From an uncultured Bacteroidia bacterium (lineage in GTDB: Bacteria > Bacteroidota > Bacteroidia > Bacteroidales > Prolixibacteraceae): a DNA stretch of 56,501 nt. How positions within the stretch are numbered: position 1 is the first letter of the stretch; each line of letters starts with the position of its first letter. The position numbers and the translations under genes are program-made. The notes below the pieces were generated by a model. It was not told the origin of the DNA. It saw only the letters and a list, made by a program, of their open reading frames with translations, and did no database searches. This document shows positions 31,059 to 40,189 of the stretch, in pieces. Location: positions 1-56,501 of the forward strand of contig CAIYPA010000393.1 of the NCBI GenBank assembly GCA_903927965.1, in the 5' to 3' direction.

Positions 31059-31697
31059 CTATCTTCCCTTCAGCCTGTCCGCAAAAATCTTTTTGAATTT
31101 GTCCACTTTCGGGGTAATCACAATTCGGCAATATCCTTGATTTGGATTGTTCCTGTAGTATTCCTGGTGATAATCCTCTGCAGGATAGAATTTTTCAAAT
31201 TTAGTGACCTCTGTTACAATCGGGTTGTTCCAGATTTTCTCCTTTTCAAGTTTGGCTTTGTAAGCCAGTGCCTCCTGTTTTTGTTCCTCATCCATGTAAA
31301 AAATGGCCGAGCGGTATTGTGTTCCACTATCCGCACCCTGCCGGTTAAGGGTTGTAGGGTCGTGTGTCATCCAGAAAACTTCAAGAAGTTCTGCATAAGT
31401 GACTTGCCCCGGATCGTAAGTGATCTGTGTACATTCGGCATGGCCCGTTCTTCCGGTACAAACCTGGTCGTAAGTAGGATTGGCCACATTCCCTCCGGAA
31501 TATCCGGAAACTACGCTTTTGACCCCTTTCAACTCACTGAACATCGCCTCGGTACACCAAAAACACCCTCCAGCGAAAACTGCGGTTTTTGTATTCTCAA
31601 CTTTCATTTCATTGGTTTTAATTTGAATTGACGAACTTTTTACCACCCATGGAAGAATCGTAAAAAAACCTAAAATAAACAATTTATACCTCTTCAT
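31059..31697 (-). CDS. msrA: Peptide methionine-S-sulfoxide reductase MsrA, exported
   Basis: A 212-residue MsrA. 'AVFAGGCFWCTEAMFSELKG' contains the catalytic GCFWC; 'VVSGYSGGNVANPTYDQV', 'TGHAECTQITYDP', 'LLEVFWMTHDPTTLNRQG', 'QYRSAIFY' and 'PAEDYHQEYY' are the other conserved blocks. An N-terminal hydrophobic stretch ('YKLFILGFFTILPWVVKSSS') looks like a signal peptide or anchor, so repair of oxidised Met probably takes place in the periplasm. No MsrB domain is fused. It is followed by a short repeat array instead of a gene. Confidence 0.94.
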   Translation of the reverse strand: MKRYKLFILGFFTILPWVVKSSSIQIKTNEMKVENTKTAVFAGGCFWCTEAMFSELKGVKSVVSGYSGGNVANPTYDQVCTGRTGHAECTQITYDPGQVTYAELLEVFWMTHDPTTLNRQGADSGTQYRSAIFYMDEEQKQEALAYKAKLEKEKIWNNPIVTEVTKFEKFYPAEDYHQEYYRNNPNQGYCRIVITPKVDKFKKIFADRLKGR

Positions 31698-31913
31698 TTG
31701 TTATTATCTTTATTTAATTGTTTACGGACTTGTCTGTAATAAGGTTTCTGTTTAAATAATTTTTGAAATTAAAAAATATTGGTTAGTTTAGGAGCATTTA
31801 ACATTCAGTTCTTTAAATTCGACCGCCAGAGGAGTAAACTCTGGTGTTTCGGGAATAATTTATTCTGCTTATGGCTTTGAATATGATTGGGTTTAATTTT
31901 TTAAGTTTTGGCT

Positions 31914-32897
31914 ATGATCTATAAATATTTAATCTTGAAATTTTTCAAACAATTGAAAGATTGGTATTTTAAAAGGAATACCTTCAGTTTCAAAAATCAC
32001 TGGAAATGCATTGTTCTGGTTCCGTTTATCTTGTTCCTCCTTTTTTTTAATGAATGCAAGAAAGATGCGATCAGTTTGACTCCTCTAAATTTAGATGTCG
32101 TATTTTTTGGACACAAGGGTGGGGGCAGCAATTCATACAACAACAACTATATCGAAAATACACTTCCATCTGTTCAGGATGGATTAAAATCGATGAATGG
32201 TGTTGAAGTTGATGTACAAATGAGCCTTGATGGGACGCTTTGGATGTTTCACCATGCTGATATTGGGGAAATGAGTTGCCTTTCCAACTATCATCATAGC
32301 TTGATCCTTTTAAAAGACACTGAAATAGAGAAAATCCAGGTCTGTAGCGGAACAAAGCAATCGAGAATCTATAAGCTCAAGGAGTTGGTCGATTACTGGA
32401 ACAGCAAAAATGAAGGTTTTGCAATTTCAATGCATATCAAGCAGGATTTCCCCACTGATACACTTAACCACCCATTGATTGGGGGTGAACTTGCTTACCT
32501 TATGAAAGTTGCAGATAAACTGGCACTCCTTTTCCCATCGATACAAAATCTGGACCATATCTTTGTTGAGGTATTTAACAGAACTTTCTGCACCAAGATT
32601 CACGCCACAATACCCAAAATTAAAGTTCTCTTGTTGAAGGCAGTCTCTTTCCCTCAACAGGTAGATGGTGCGGTAAATGGAGGTTACGATGGGATCAGTA
32701 GCAGTTTTGATTCTGTATTAATCTCAGCATCTGAGGTCAAAAGTGCGCGGGATAAAGGTTTTAAAGTGCTGTTGTGGACACCCGATACCAAAGCTGAAAT
32801 CATTCAGGCTTATAGCCTGAAACCAAATCACATCCAGACTGACAACATGTACGGGGCAATCATTTGTGAACCGTATTATAATTCTGTAGGTAACTAA
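31914..32897 (+). CDS. GDPD-family protein, paralogue 1
   Basis: About 327 residues with a glycerophosphodiester phosphodiesterase-like TIM barrel. 'VVFFGHKGGG' matches the opening HR/HK motif, 'YIENTLPSVQDGL' the ENT motif, 'GVEVDVQMSLDGTLWMFHHAD' the E-x-D metal pair and catalytic His, and 'VLLWTPDTKAEI..HIQTDNM' the C-terminal W-T-x-D and TD motifs. An N-terminal membrane segment followed by a Cys ('LFFNECKK') suggests envelope anchoring. It would hydrolyse glycerophosphodiesters or related phosphodiesters. The ATG at 31914 is preferred over a TTG two codons earlier. A second full copy follows at once. Confidence 0.8.
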   Translation: MIYKYLILKFFKQLKDWYFKRNTFSFKNHWKCIVLVPFILFLLFFNECKKDAISLTPLNLDVVFFGHKGGGSNSYNNNYIENTLPSVQDGLKSMNGVEVDVQMSLDGTLWMFHHADIGEMSCLSNYHHSLILLKDTEIEKIQVCSGTKQSRIYKLKELVDYWNSKNEGFAISMHIKQDFPTDTLNHPLIGGELAYLMKVADKLALLFPSIQNLDHIFVEVFNRTFCTKIHATIPKIKVLLLKAVSFPQQVDGAVNGGYDGISSSFDSVLISASEVKSARDKGFKVLLWTPDTKAEIIQAYSLKPNHIQTDNMYGAIICEPYYNSVGN

Positions 32898-32944
32898 AAA
32901 GGCTTTAATAACAATTAAATGAACAGAAAACAATTATTAATTTT

Positions 32945-33925
32945 ATGAATTACAATACTTTAATATTGAGTATATTGCATAAACGGAATTCCAAAAATGG
33001 ATTCGTTATTCCTTTTTATTCAAGAAGATTTTCTCCCCAAATATTATTTTTTATTGGATTGACATGCCTTTTGAATTTAACGCAGTGCAAAAAAACGGCT
33101 ATAATCGTTACCCCACTTAATTTGGATGTCATCTTTTTCGGACACAAGGGTGGGGGTAACAATTCGTACAACCCCAGTTTTATCGAAAATACGCTTCCAT
33201 CTGTTCAGGATGGTTTAAAGTCAATGAATGGCGTAGAAGTGGATGTACAGATGAGCCTGGATGGGACCCTTTGGTTGTTTCACCACGCTGATATTGGGGA
33301 AATGAGTTGCCTTACCAATTATCACCACAGCCTTATCACTTTAAAAGATACAGAAATAGAAAAAATACAGCTCTGTAGCGGAACAAAGCAATCGCGAATT
33401 TACAAGCTTAAAGAGTTGGTCGATTACTGGAATAGTTCCCCAACAGGATTTCCAATTTCAATGCATATCAAGCTTGACCAGACTCAAGATACACTTAACC
33501 ATCCTTTGGTTGGGGGCGAACTTGCTTACCTTTTGAAACTTGCTGATAATCTCAAGATTGTTTATGCAACAATGAATCACCAGGATCAGCTCTTCTGTGA
33601 GGTGTTTGACTCTGCCTTTCGCAATAAGATCCATGCGACAATACCTGGATTAAAAGTTTGCTTGCTTAAGGAAGTACCTTTTCCCCAACAGGTTGACGAT
33701 GCGATCAGCGGTGGTTATGATGGGGTCAGCAGCGGTTTTGACAGTGCCTTAATATCGGCAGCAGAAGTCAAAAGGGCACATGATAATGGCTTAGTTGTTC
33801 AATTGTGGACGCCTGATACCAAAGCTGAAATCATTCAGGCTTATTTATTGAAGCCTACTCATATCCAAACAGACAATATGTATGGGGCAATTATTTGCGA
33901 ACCATACTATAATGCTTCAAAATAA
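32945..33925 (+). CDS. GDPD-family protein, paralogue 2
   Basis: A 326-residue tandem duplicate of the preceding gene, with long identical stretches ('ENTLPSVQDGLKSMNGVEVD', 'SGTKQSRIYKLKELVDYW', 'LWTPDTKAEIIQAY') but a different N-terminal anchor. The same GDPD motifs are present: 'FFGHKGGG', 'IENT', 'VEVDV', 'FHHAD' and 'QTDNM'. It starts 47 bp after copy 1. High similarity points to recent duplication; sequence differences cluster in the N-terminus and around residues 175-215. Confidence 0.8.
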   Translation: MNYNTLILSILHKRNSKNGFVIPFYSRRFSPQILFFIGLTCLLNLTQCKKTAIIVTPLNLDVIFFGHKGGGNNSYNPSFIENTLPSVQDGLKSMNGVEVDVQMSLDGTLWLFHHADIGEMSCLTNYHHSLITLKDTEIEKIQLCSGTKQSRIYKLKELVDYWNSSPTGFPISMHIKLDQTQDTLNHPLVGGELAYLLKLADNLKIVYATMNHQDQLFCEVFDSAFRNKIHATIPGLKVCLLKEVPFPQQVDDAISGGYDGVSSGFDSALISAAEVKRAHDNGLVVQLWTPDTKAEIIQAYLLKPTHIQTDNMYGAIICEPYYNASK

Positions 33926-33926
33926 C

Positions 33927-34365
33927 ATGTCACTCAATCATCGTTTTGGCTTAATAAATTTCGCTAATAGGGTACAGAAAAAAAGATTTGAAAATTTGGG
34001 AGACCAAAATACTGTCCCTCCGAGGGACCAATTTGTTTTGGTTCGCCTCAGAATTCCCCAAATCGGTGTTCTTCTATTCGCTTTTGTGCTATTGATTTTA
34101 GCCATGCGCTGCAAGAAGGATTCTGCCATAACTCCAATAACAGCAAAGGCAGATGTCACTTGCATTGGGCTATGATGGTGTAAGTTGAAGCATTTATGAA
34201 TCGACCCTTGCTTTAGATGAAGTTAAAAGGGCACATACCAATGGTTTGATTGTTCACCTATGGACATGCGATACAAATGCAGTATTGATTAAAGCCTATG
34301 CACTGAAACCCGATTTTATTCAAACTGACAATCTGGATGCGATCAATGTTGTTGTATATAATTGA
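33927..34365 (+). pseudogene. GDPD-family paralogue 3, internally deleted
   Basis: The ATG at 33927 overlaps the end of copy 2 by proximity only. It encodes an N-terminal anchor like the other copies ('LLFAFVLLILAMRCKKDSAI') and stops at 34175. Directly after, in another frame, '..GYDGVS', a stop, and then 'STLALDEVKRAHTNGLIVHL', 'WTCDTNAVLIKAYALKPDFI' and 'QTDNLDAI' give the C-terminal sixth of the same family, ending at 34363-34365. The whole metal-binding barrel (about 200 residues) has been deleted. It is a dead third member of the tandem family. Confidence 0.8.
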
Positions 34366-34414
34366 CATACAAGTATTTGATTAGTTTATTAATTGCTTAA
34401 TATTTAGAATAAAC

Positions 34415-34480
34415 ATGAAATTTTGCGACAATTGCGGAAATCAGCTCCAACCAAATATTCGTTTTTGTGCAATTTTATGA
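34415..34480 (+). pseudogene. Zinc-ribbon remnant (21 codons)
   Basis: A plus-strand frame 'MKFCDNCGNQLQPNIRFCAI' followed by a stop. It is the N-terminal zinc ribbon (CxxC..., third Cys kept, fourth lost) seen in the neighbouring minus-strand genes ('MKFCPQCGKEL...FC..CG'). It is probably the stub of a deleted paralogue in inverted orientation. Confidence 0.55.
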
Positions 34481-35380
34481 ATTTTTTATCTGCATCACCC
34501 TGTGATGTATGCTTGACAGGTAGTTGGTCATTGTAACATATCTGTTGGCGGCGGGTGCAACATACACTTTTCCTGTGCCGGTAAATGTGTTCACAATCCC
34601 TTCGCCGGAAAGCAATGTTCCAAATATACCTTTACTTGCTTTGGCAACCGATAACTGAACCGAAGATTGTCTGGCAACTGCAAATGAACCATCGACCACC
34701 AACTTGGAGTTGACCAACTCAATGATTTCTAAAGGGCCGTTGGAATAAATGACCACTTTTCCATAACCTGAAACTTTAGTCTGGAAGAACCCTTCTCCTG
34801 AAAATAGTGCGGAAATTGCTTTATTGGTGAAGGATCCAATTTCGACATTCATTTCAGAAGCAAAATAGGCACCTTTGTCAAGTATCCATTCATCCCCTTT
34901 AAGCTCCAAAATTGTAAAGTCGCCAAATGCGGGTTCCAACCACACGGTACCGGTTCCACGGATAACAGGTTTTACAGCATGTTCTTTGGTCACCATGGAT
35001 TTGAGAAAACCACCTGCTGATGGAAGGTTTGCTTCAAGTACGAGGTTACCTTGCATGTAATACATCCCTCCCGACTCGTATCGCAGTGCCGAATTGTCCA
35101 ACTCTGCCTTCACAAATTTAAGCATCTCTTTCTCGACTACCTCAAACTTCAAACTGCCATAATGCGTTTGTGGTTGAGGTGCTGACTGGTAAACCGGTGG
35201 CGGAGCAACCGGTCTGGGTGGTTGGGGCGGTAGATAGGCTGAGTGGTCAACCAACGGAGATTGATAAGGTTGCGATGCTGGTGGCTGGTTTGAGCCCACC
35301 ATCGGATTTCTTGTGCCACATTCGTGGCAAAAAGCGGCGCTTTCTTTCATCTGGCTACCACAATTGCTGCAAAATGCCAT
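34475..35380 (-). CDS. Zinc-ribbon AIM24 family protein
   Basis: A 301-residue protein. Residues 1-26 form a zinc ribbon ('FCSNCGSQMKESAAFCHECG', four Cys). Residues 27-75 are a Pro/Gln-rich linker. About 80-295 are an AIM24-like beta-helix domain with repeated 'LVLEANLPSAGG', 'RGTGTVWLEPAFGD', 'FFQTKVSGYGKVVIYSNGPL', 'GTLLSGEGIVNTFTGTGKVY'. Bacterial AIM24 proteins have no settled function. It is one of three adjacent minus-strand genes with the same kind of N-terminal zinc ribbon. Confidence 0.82.
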   Translation of the reverse strand: MAFCSNCGSQMKESAAFCHECGTRNPMVGSNQPPASQPYQSPLVDHSAYLPPQPPRPVAPPPVYQSAPQPQTHYGSLKFEVVEKEMLKFVKAELDNSALRYESGGMYYMQGNLVLEANLPSAGGFLKSMVTKEHAVKPVIRGTGTVWLEPAFGDFTILELKGDEWILDKGAYFASEMNVEIGSFTNKAISALFSGEGFFQTKVSGYGKVVIYSNGPLEIIELVNSKLVVDGSFAVARQSSVQLSVAKASKGIFGTLLSGEGIVNTFTGTGKVYVAPAANRYVTMTNYLSSIHHRVMQIKNS

Positions 35381-35421
35381 GACTAATGTTTTAGGTTTTA
35401 ATGTAAAATGTCTATTTTATC

Positions 35422-36261
35422 TTAAATTTCATAACCTTCAATATTCAGTAATCCAACTCCCTGAGTATTTTTTGACCAGGTTGATGGCTGCGAATCCTGA
35501 ATATAATAAATTCCCGGATCGAGGCGAACCTGGGGTTCGATCACCCATTTCCCATTGGTTGCGCCATCGGTACCTGCTTTTCCCTTTGCGGGATATGTGC
35601 CGATTACCATCCCACCGTCTCCGGTAATCGTTATGGAACCAACATTTGCAGTGCCTTTGCTATCATTGTAATGATCTGTGGTGATTTTTAATACAATAGA
35701 CGATCTCTTAATTATAAGTCTGGTGGCTCCATCAGGATTTTTGTCAATAAAATTATCTTTAGCCACTTGCAATGAGCCTTGCTTTTCAGCCTCAACGCTT
35801 TTAGGATTTACTGTAAATACAAAAACGAATTTCTTATCGGTACCACTGATTTGAGTATTGTCAGTCGATGGCTGAACTGCTTTGGTATTATTCTCAAGTG
35901 TTGCAACAGCAGCTTTTTCAATTGGTTGGTCCTTAAAAAGCTGGGTATAGGTTAGCCAACCACCAATCCCTAACACGGCTAGGCAAATGAATACAATCAA
36001 TAAGGATCGCAAAACATTGCTTTTGCCTGATGAATCAGATGTTGGGGTTGGTGAATTTTGTGGCCTGGTAATTGCTGACCCGCTATTCGTTACAACCGGA
36101 GAGATAAAACGAGGTGGTTCAACCGTAGGAGAAGTTATTTGAGGAATGACAAGTTGCGGGTTTACAGGCTGATCATCCATCGTTAATGTATCAAAGCCAC
36201 ATTCCATGCAAAAACGGTCTCCGGGAACCAACTCTTTCCCACATTGAGGACAAAATTTCAT
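35422..36261 (-). CDS. Zinc-ribbon single-pass membrane protein
   Basis: A 279-residue protein: zinc ribbon 'KFCPQCGKELVPGDRFCMEC' (1-22), a Pro/Ser-rich linker, one membrane helix ('LRSLLIVFICLAVLGIGGWL', about 85-105), and an extracytoplasmic beta-rich domain ending 'GIYYIQDSQPSTWSKNTQGV'. I do not recognise the C-terminal domain; the later part ('ITGDGGMVIGTYPA', 'VRLDPGIYYIQD') reads like a small jelly-roll. Between the AIM24 and Yip1 zinc-ribbon genes, same strand, likely one operon. Confidence 0.7.
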   Translation of the reverse strand: MKFCPQCGKELVPGDRFCMECGFDTLTMDDQPVNPQLVIPQITSPTVEPPRFISPVVTNSGSAITRPQNSPTPTSDSSGKSNVLRSLLIVFICLAVLGIGGWLTYTQLFKDQPIEKAAVATLENNTKAVQPSTDNTQISGTDKKFVFVFTVNPKSVEAEKQGSLQVAKDNFIDKNPDGATRLIIKRSSIVLKITTDHYNDSKGTANVGSITITGDGGMVIGTYPAKGKAGTDGATNGKWVIEPQVRLDPGIYYIQDSQPSTWSKNTQGVGLLNIEGYEI

Positions 36262-36320
36262 AGTTTTAATTTTAGATATTGTTTAGTTAATTCAATATTG
36301 AATACCTCATTTATAATAAA

Positions 36321-37142
36321 TTACATGCCCATTATGGCACGGCTTGCAAATAAAAGCCCAAAAATCGACAGTATAATAAAAGATATCACAAAAGAGATCA
36401 ACAGGACACAAATAAGGGTCACTATCACATACCCCGCTACCATGTTGGGAGGTGTCCGTTTAATGACAGGAAGTCCGGTTATCAATAAATAGATGGCATA
36501 AAGACTTGCAAGGTACGACAGCCAACGGGTTCCGTCAAACAGCAAAAAGATACCCGCCAGCCACTGTGCAGTTGTCGAATAGACCGCCAACTGTAACGAC
36601 CTGCCAAAATTCTTTTCGGAACCAAAAGAACCTGCAAGGATATCTACTAACCAAGCAAATAAATAAACACCAATGACAGAAGAGATCAACTGTGTAAATG
36701 CTTGAATCAAACCAGCCGGAATATTTCTGAAGGATGTACCCATCTGGTCAACACCTATAAAACCGTAAGCAAGGAATGTTGAGATTGCAGGGATTAAAGT
36801 TAAAACAAGTGTATATCCAAAAATGAGGTTCCCAACATTCGGTTTCTCTTTGCCAATGACCAACCATTCCTGCTTAGGGTTCGACATAATTCCGATGGCA
36901 CGTTGAATAAGACTGTTAATATTGAAACCTGTATTAACATCTGACTGAGGATAAGTACTTGGTTGATAGTTGACAGACTGCTGGGTCTGATATTCTGGTG
37001 GCGCTGCGGGTGTCGGAGGGGGCGTATAAACCTGTGCCGATTGTATAATTTCATTATGTGGGGTTGCAACCCGAAACCCACAGGAAGGGCAGAATTTGCT
37101 GCCTTCTTTTAACTCTTTCCCGCATTGAGGACAAAATTTCAT
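36321..37142 (-). CDS. Zinc-ribbon Yip1-domain membrane protein
   Basis: A 273-residue protein: zinc ribbon 'KFCPQCGKELKEGSKFCPSC' at 1-22, a Pro/Gln-rich linker to about 80, and then a five-helix Yip1-type membrane domain starting 'RAIGIMSNPKQEWLVIGKEK' and including 'LVDILAGSFGSEKNFGRSLQ' and 'GTRWLSYLASLYAIYLLITG'. Bacterial Yip1 proteins are of unknown role. It is upstream of two other zinc-ribbon genes on the same strand. Confidence 0.82.
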   Translation of the reverse strand: MKFCPQCGKELKEGSKFCPSCGFRVATPHNEIIQSAQVYTPPPTPAAPPEYQTQQSVNYQPSTYPQSDVNTGFNINSLIQRAIGIMSNPKQEWLVIGKEKPNVGNLIFGYTLVLTLIPAISTFLAYGFIGVDQMGTSFRNIPAGLIQAFTQLISSVIGVYLFAWLVDILAGSFGSEKNFGRSLQLAVYSTTAQWLAGIFLLFDGTRWLSYLASLYAIYLLITGLPVIKRTPPNMVAGYVIVTLICVLLISFVISFIILSIFGLLFASRAIMGM

Positions 37143-37249
37143 GGGATAAAATCTTAGGTGAATAATCTGGTTTAATTAACATCTTAAGAGCAAAAATAAT
37201 TAAATAAAACGCAAAAATTCAAGGATGGCCCATAATTTTTAGCCGGTTT

Positions 37250-37705
37250 TTACATCTTTAGTAGAAAACCATTGATCATTTTTTCAAATGCGTCTTTGAT
37301 CTCCTGAGTTGTCCTGGCGACTCCGCTGGTCATTGTTGGGTTGCCTGACTTTGGGACATATAAAAATGAAGGAATCCCACTGATCCCAAAAACAGCCGAA
37401 AGTTCGCGTTCCTGATCCGTATTGACCTTATAGACAACTATTTTCCCTTTGTATTTCATAGCCAGCTCCTCCAATGCAGGTGAAGCCATCCTGCATGGTC
37501 CACACCAATCGGCATAAAAATCGACAATACAAGGCAGCTTGCCTTCATAGGTCCAGACCTTGGGATTTTTTTCATAATCCATAATCAGTTCCTTGAATTG
37601 TGCAGTGGTTATTTTCACAACTTCCCCTTCAGTTGCCTTTACCGATTGTGGAGCAGCACCAAAAAATATCAGGAAAAAACTAACAATCAATATCTTGTAT
37701 CCCAT
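37250..37705 (-). CDS. Exported thioredoxin-family protein
   Basis: A 151-residue thioredoxin fold with a signal peptide ('ILIVSFFLIFFGAAPQSVKA'). 'CIVDFYADWCGPCRMASPAL' holds the CGPC redox pair, 'VYKVNTDQERELSAVFGI' and 'SGIPSFLYVPKSGNP' (cis-Pro) complete the fold. It probably reduces disulfides in the periplasm. It is 108 bp upstream of the zinc-ribbon genes on the same strand. Confidence 0.9.
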   Translation of the reverse strand: MGYKILIVSFFLIFFGAAPQSVKATEGEVVKITTAQFKELIMDYEKNPKVWTYEGKLPCIVDFYADWCGPCRMASPALEELAMKYKGKIVVYKVNTDQERELSAVFGISGIPSFLYVPKSGNPTMTSGVARTTQEIKDAFEKMINGFLLKM

Positions 37706-37850
37706 TATGCATATCTTTTGTTTTTCTGTTTAAAAACTATTACAAACATATATACTTTTTGACATAGATTTTGATGTCCTGGAAAATTGCTGTTCTTAAC
37801 TTTAAAATAATTTCGAACTTTTAAATACGCTAATTCATGGCACAATTTCC

Positions 37851-37858
37851 TACATTTG
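37851..37858 (+). promoter_or_regulatory. -7 element for corA
   Basis: TACATTTG matches TAnnTTTG, 62 bp before the ATG. No -33 TTTG was found. Confidence 0.4.
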
Positions 37859-37920
37859 CATCAACAAAAGAAAAATAACAGCCTGTATAATCAGTTATCC
37901 CTTAACTTAGTGATCAGCTA

Positions 37921-39015
37921 ATGAGTCGCAAAAAGAAACTTAAAAAATTGGACCTTCGTAAATTCGTTTCCAAAACAGCCAAAAGGGGAAGTATCCCGGG
38001 AACCGTAGAGTACATAGGTCAACCCAGGGTTGGGGATGTAAAAATCGATGTTCTGGAATTCGACGAATTGATGTGGAAAGAGTACAATTCAATTCCCATC
38101 GCGGAACTTAAAGATTATCTAAACCATCCTGGCGTAAAATGGATCCAGGTTACCGGAGTGCACAATCCTGAAATATTGAGTGATATTGGAAAAGTCCTGA
38201 ATGTCATATCCCTTGATCTTGAGGATATTGCAAATACAACGCAACGTCCGCGAATTGAAGAGAGGGACGACTACATATTTCTTATTTTCAAAGTATTACA
38301 ACTTGATCCTGAAAGTAGGGAAGTGAATATCGAGCAAATCAGTCTTATTTTGGGTGATGGTTTTGTTGTATCCTTTCATGAAACTACACCTAAAATCCTT
38401 GAGACTTTACAAAACCGGATCAGGGCCGGTAAGGGCCGTGTAAGAAGGATGAAAAGCGATTACCTGGTTTTCGCAATAACCGATATCATTATAGACCAAT
38501 ATTTTACTTTACTAGAAGACATTGGTGAAACACTTGAAGATACCGAAGAGGAACTGATCGTTTCACCTGGACAGGCAAGTCAGGAGGCGATCTACAAGCT
38601 CAAAAGAAGGCTGGGGTATATCAAAAAAACGATTTGGCCCGCTCGTGACGTCTTGAATTCGCTACATCTTTCTGACCATATCCTTCTCAACCCGGGCTCA
38701 AAAATCTATTTCAGGAACATTTACGACCATACCATCCAGATCATTGAATCGCTCGAAAGCTTGCGCGACCTCACATCGGGGATGATGGACCTTTATCTCT
38801 CTACTGTAAGTTTCAAGATGAACGAGATCATGAAAGTGCTGACCATCTTCTCGACCATTTTTATCCCCCTCACCTTTTTTGCCGGAGTTTATGGGATGAA
38901 TTTCAAAAATTTGCCTGAATTGGGTTGGTATTACGGATATTATCTATTTTGGGGGGTAATGATCGTGATCATTTTGGTGATGCTGGCGTGGTTCAGGCGT
39001 AAGAAATGGTTGTGA
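37921..39015 (+). CDS. corA: CorA family magnesium/cobalt transporter
   Basis: A 364-residue pentameric divalent-cation channel. A long cytoplasmic alpha/beta and helical domain (1-300) includes 'VTGVHNPEILSDIGKVLNVI' and 'LEDIANTTQRPRIEERDDYI'. Two C-terminal membrane helices follow, the first ending in the selectivity motif 'YGMNF' near residue 327, then 'PELGWYYGYYLFWG' and a basic tail. No operon partner; the next gene starts 69 bp later with its own -7 element. Confidence 0.95.
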   Translation: MSRKKKLKKLDLRKFVSKTAKRGSIPGTVEYIGQPRVGDVKIDVLEFDELMWKEYNSIPIAELKDYLNHPGVKWIQVTGVHNPEILSDIGKVLNVISLDLEDIANTTQRPRIEERDDYIFLIFKVLQLDPESREVNIEQISLILGDGFVVSFHETTPKILETLQNRIRAGKGRVRRMKSDYLVFAITDIIIDQYFTLLEDIGETLEDTEEELIVSPGQASQEAIYKLKRRLGYIKKTIWPARDVLNSLHLSDHILLNPGSKIYFRNIYDHTIQIIESLESLRDLTSGMMDLYLSTVSFKMNEIMKVLTIFSTIFIPLTFFAGVYGMNFKNLPELGWYYGYYLFWGVMIVIILVMLAWFRRKKWL

Positions 39016-39052
39016 GCCTCAAATGTTACCCACCGAATTGGCAACTAATCGC

Positions 39053-39060
39053 TATCTTTG
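39053..39060 (+). promoter_or_regulatory. -7 element for the oxidoreductase gene
   Basis: TATCTTTG, full TAnnTTTG match, 24 bp before the ATG at 39085. Confidence 0.45.
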
Positions 39061-39084
39061 AACATTCAATTAAAATAATTTACC

Positions 39085-40143
39085 ATGAGTAAGCCTATTG
39101 TTACAGCTATTGCCTCCTTTGGAATGTCGGGTGTTGTTTTTCAGGGACCCTCTTTAAAAGTTTTGCCACAACAGTTTAAGATTCATAAGATCCTCGAACG
39201 GACAAAAAACATATCCGCCGAAAGGTATCCCGAAGCCACGATTGTCAGGTCATATAATGAAATCTTGAACGATCCGGAAGTGGAGCTTGTTTTGGTCAAT
39301 ACGCCCGATTACCTCCATTTCGACATGGCCAAACAAGCGATAGAAGCCGGGAAGAATATCGTTGTTGAAAAGCCTTTCACAAAAACAAGCGATGATGCAC
39401 GTGAACTGATCGCTCTTGCCCGGAAGCACAATGTTTTGATGACGGTTTATCAAAGCCGCAGGTTGGACAATGGGTTTTTGACCGTGAAAAAAATTGTTGA
39501 AGAGAAATTATTGGGCAGGATTGTGGAATACGAAGCCCATTATGACCGATACCGCAATTATATACAGGAAGGTTCCTGGAAGGAGGATGGTGATGAACGG
39601 ACAGGTGTTTTATTCAACCTTGGCTCACACATTGTCGATCAGACACTTATGTTGTTTGGGATACCAACGGCTGTTACAGCCCATCTTAATGTATTGCGTA
39701 CTGGTGGACGGACAACTGACAATTTTGATATCAGGTTGCATTACGACAAGTTCAATGCATTTTTGCGCAGCTCCTACCTTGTGCGCGAATTGGGTCCACA
39801 ATATATTGTCAACGGAACGGAAGGTTCGTTCAGGAAGATGGGAACCGATCCACAGGAGGAATTGCTTAAAATCCACCATTTGCCCAATGAGCCAGGTTGG
39901 GGCACCGATGCACCAAACGATTGGGGCGTACTCAATACCACGGTTGGCGGTTTACATTTTGTTGGAAAGGTGGAAACGATCCCCGGCAATTATGGCAATT
40001 TCTTTGTCGAACTTTACAAGACCATTCGCGAAGGTAAGGAACTGATGGTCAAACAGGAACAAGCATTGACAACGATCAGGATTCTCGAAGCCTGTCTTGA
40101 GAGCAACAGATTAAAAAAGACAATTGAATTTTCTTCTGAATAA
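39085..40143 (+). CDS. Gfo/Idh/MocA family NAD(P)-dependent oxidoreductase
   Basis: A 352-residue dehydrogenase. The Rossmann half has 'VTAIASFGMSGVVFQGPSL', 'VELVLVNTPDYLHFDMAKQA' and 'AGKNIVVEKPFTKT' with the signature EKP. The C-terminal half has 'GRIVEYEAHYDRYRN' and 'DERTGVLFNLGSHIVDQTLM', the usual dimer beta-sheet and the catalytic-region G.l.D.G.H/Hl.D pattern. The dinucleotide-binding glycine loop reads G-x-S-G, a relaxed form. Members oxidise or reduce sugars and cyclitols; the substrate is unknown. It stands alone. Confidence 0.9.
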   Translation: MSKPIVTAIASFGMSGVVFQGPSLKVLPQQFKIHKILERTKNISAERYPEATIVRSYNEILNDPEVELVLVNTPDYLHFDMAKQAIEAGKNIVVEKPFTKTSDDARELIALARKHNVLMTVYQSRRLDNGFLTVKKIVEEKLLGRIVEYEAHYDRYRNYIQEGSWKEDGDERTGVLFNLGSHIVDQTLMLFGIPTAVTAHLNVLRTGGRTTDNFDIRLHYDKFNAFLRSSYLVRELGPQYIVNGTEGSFRKMGTDPQEELLKIHHLPNEPGWGTDAPNDWGVLNTTVGGLHFVGKVETIPGNYGNFFVELYKTIREGKELMVKQEQALTTIRILEACLESNRLKKTIEFSSE

Positions 40144-40189
40144 AATTACTTTAATAATTTTCTGTTGATTTTGATAATAGATAAATTGG

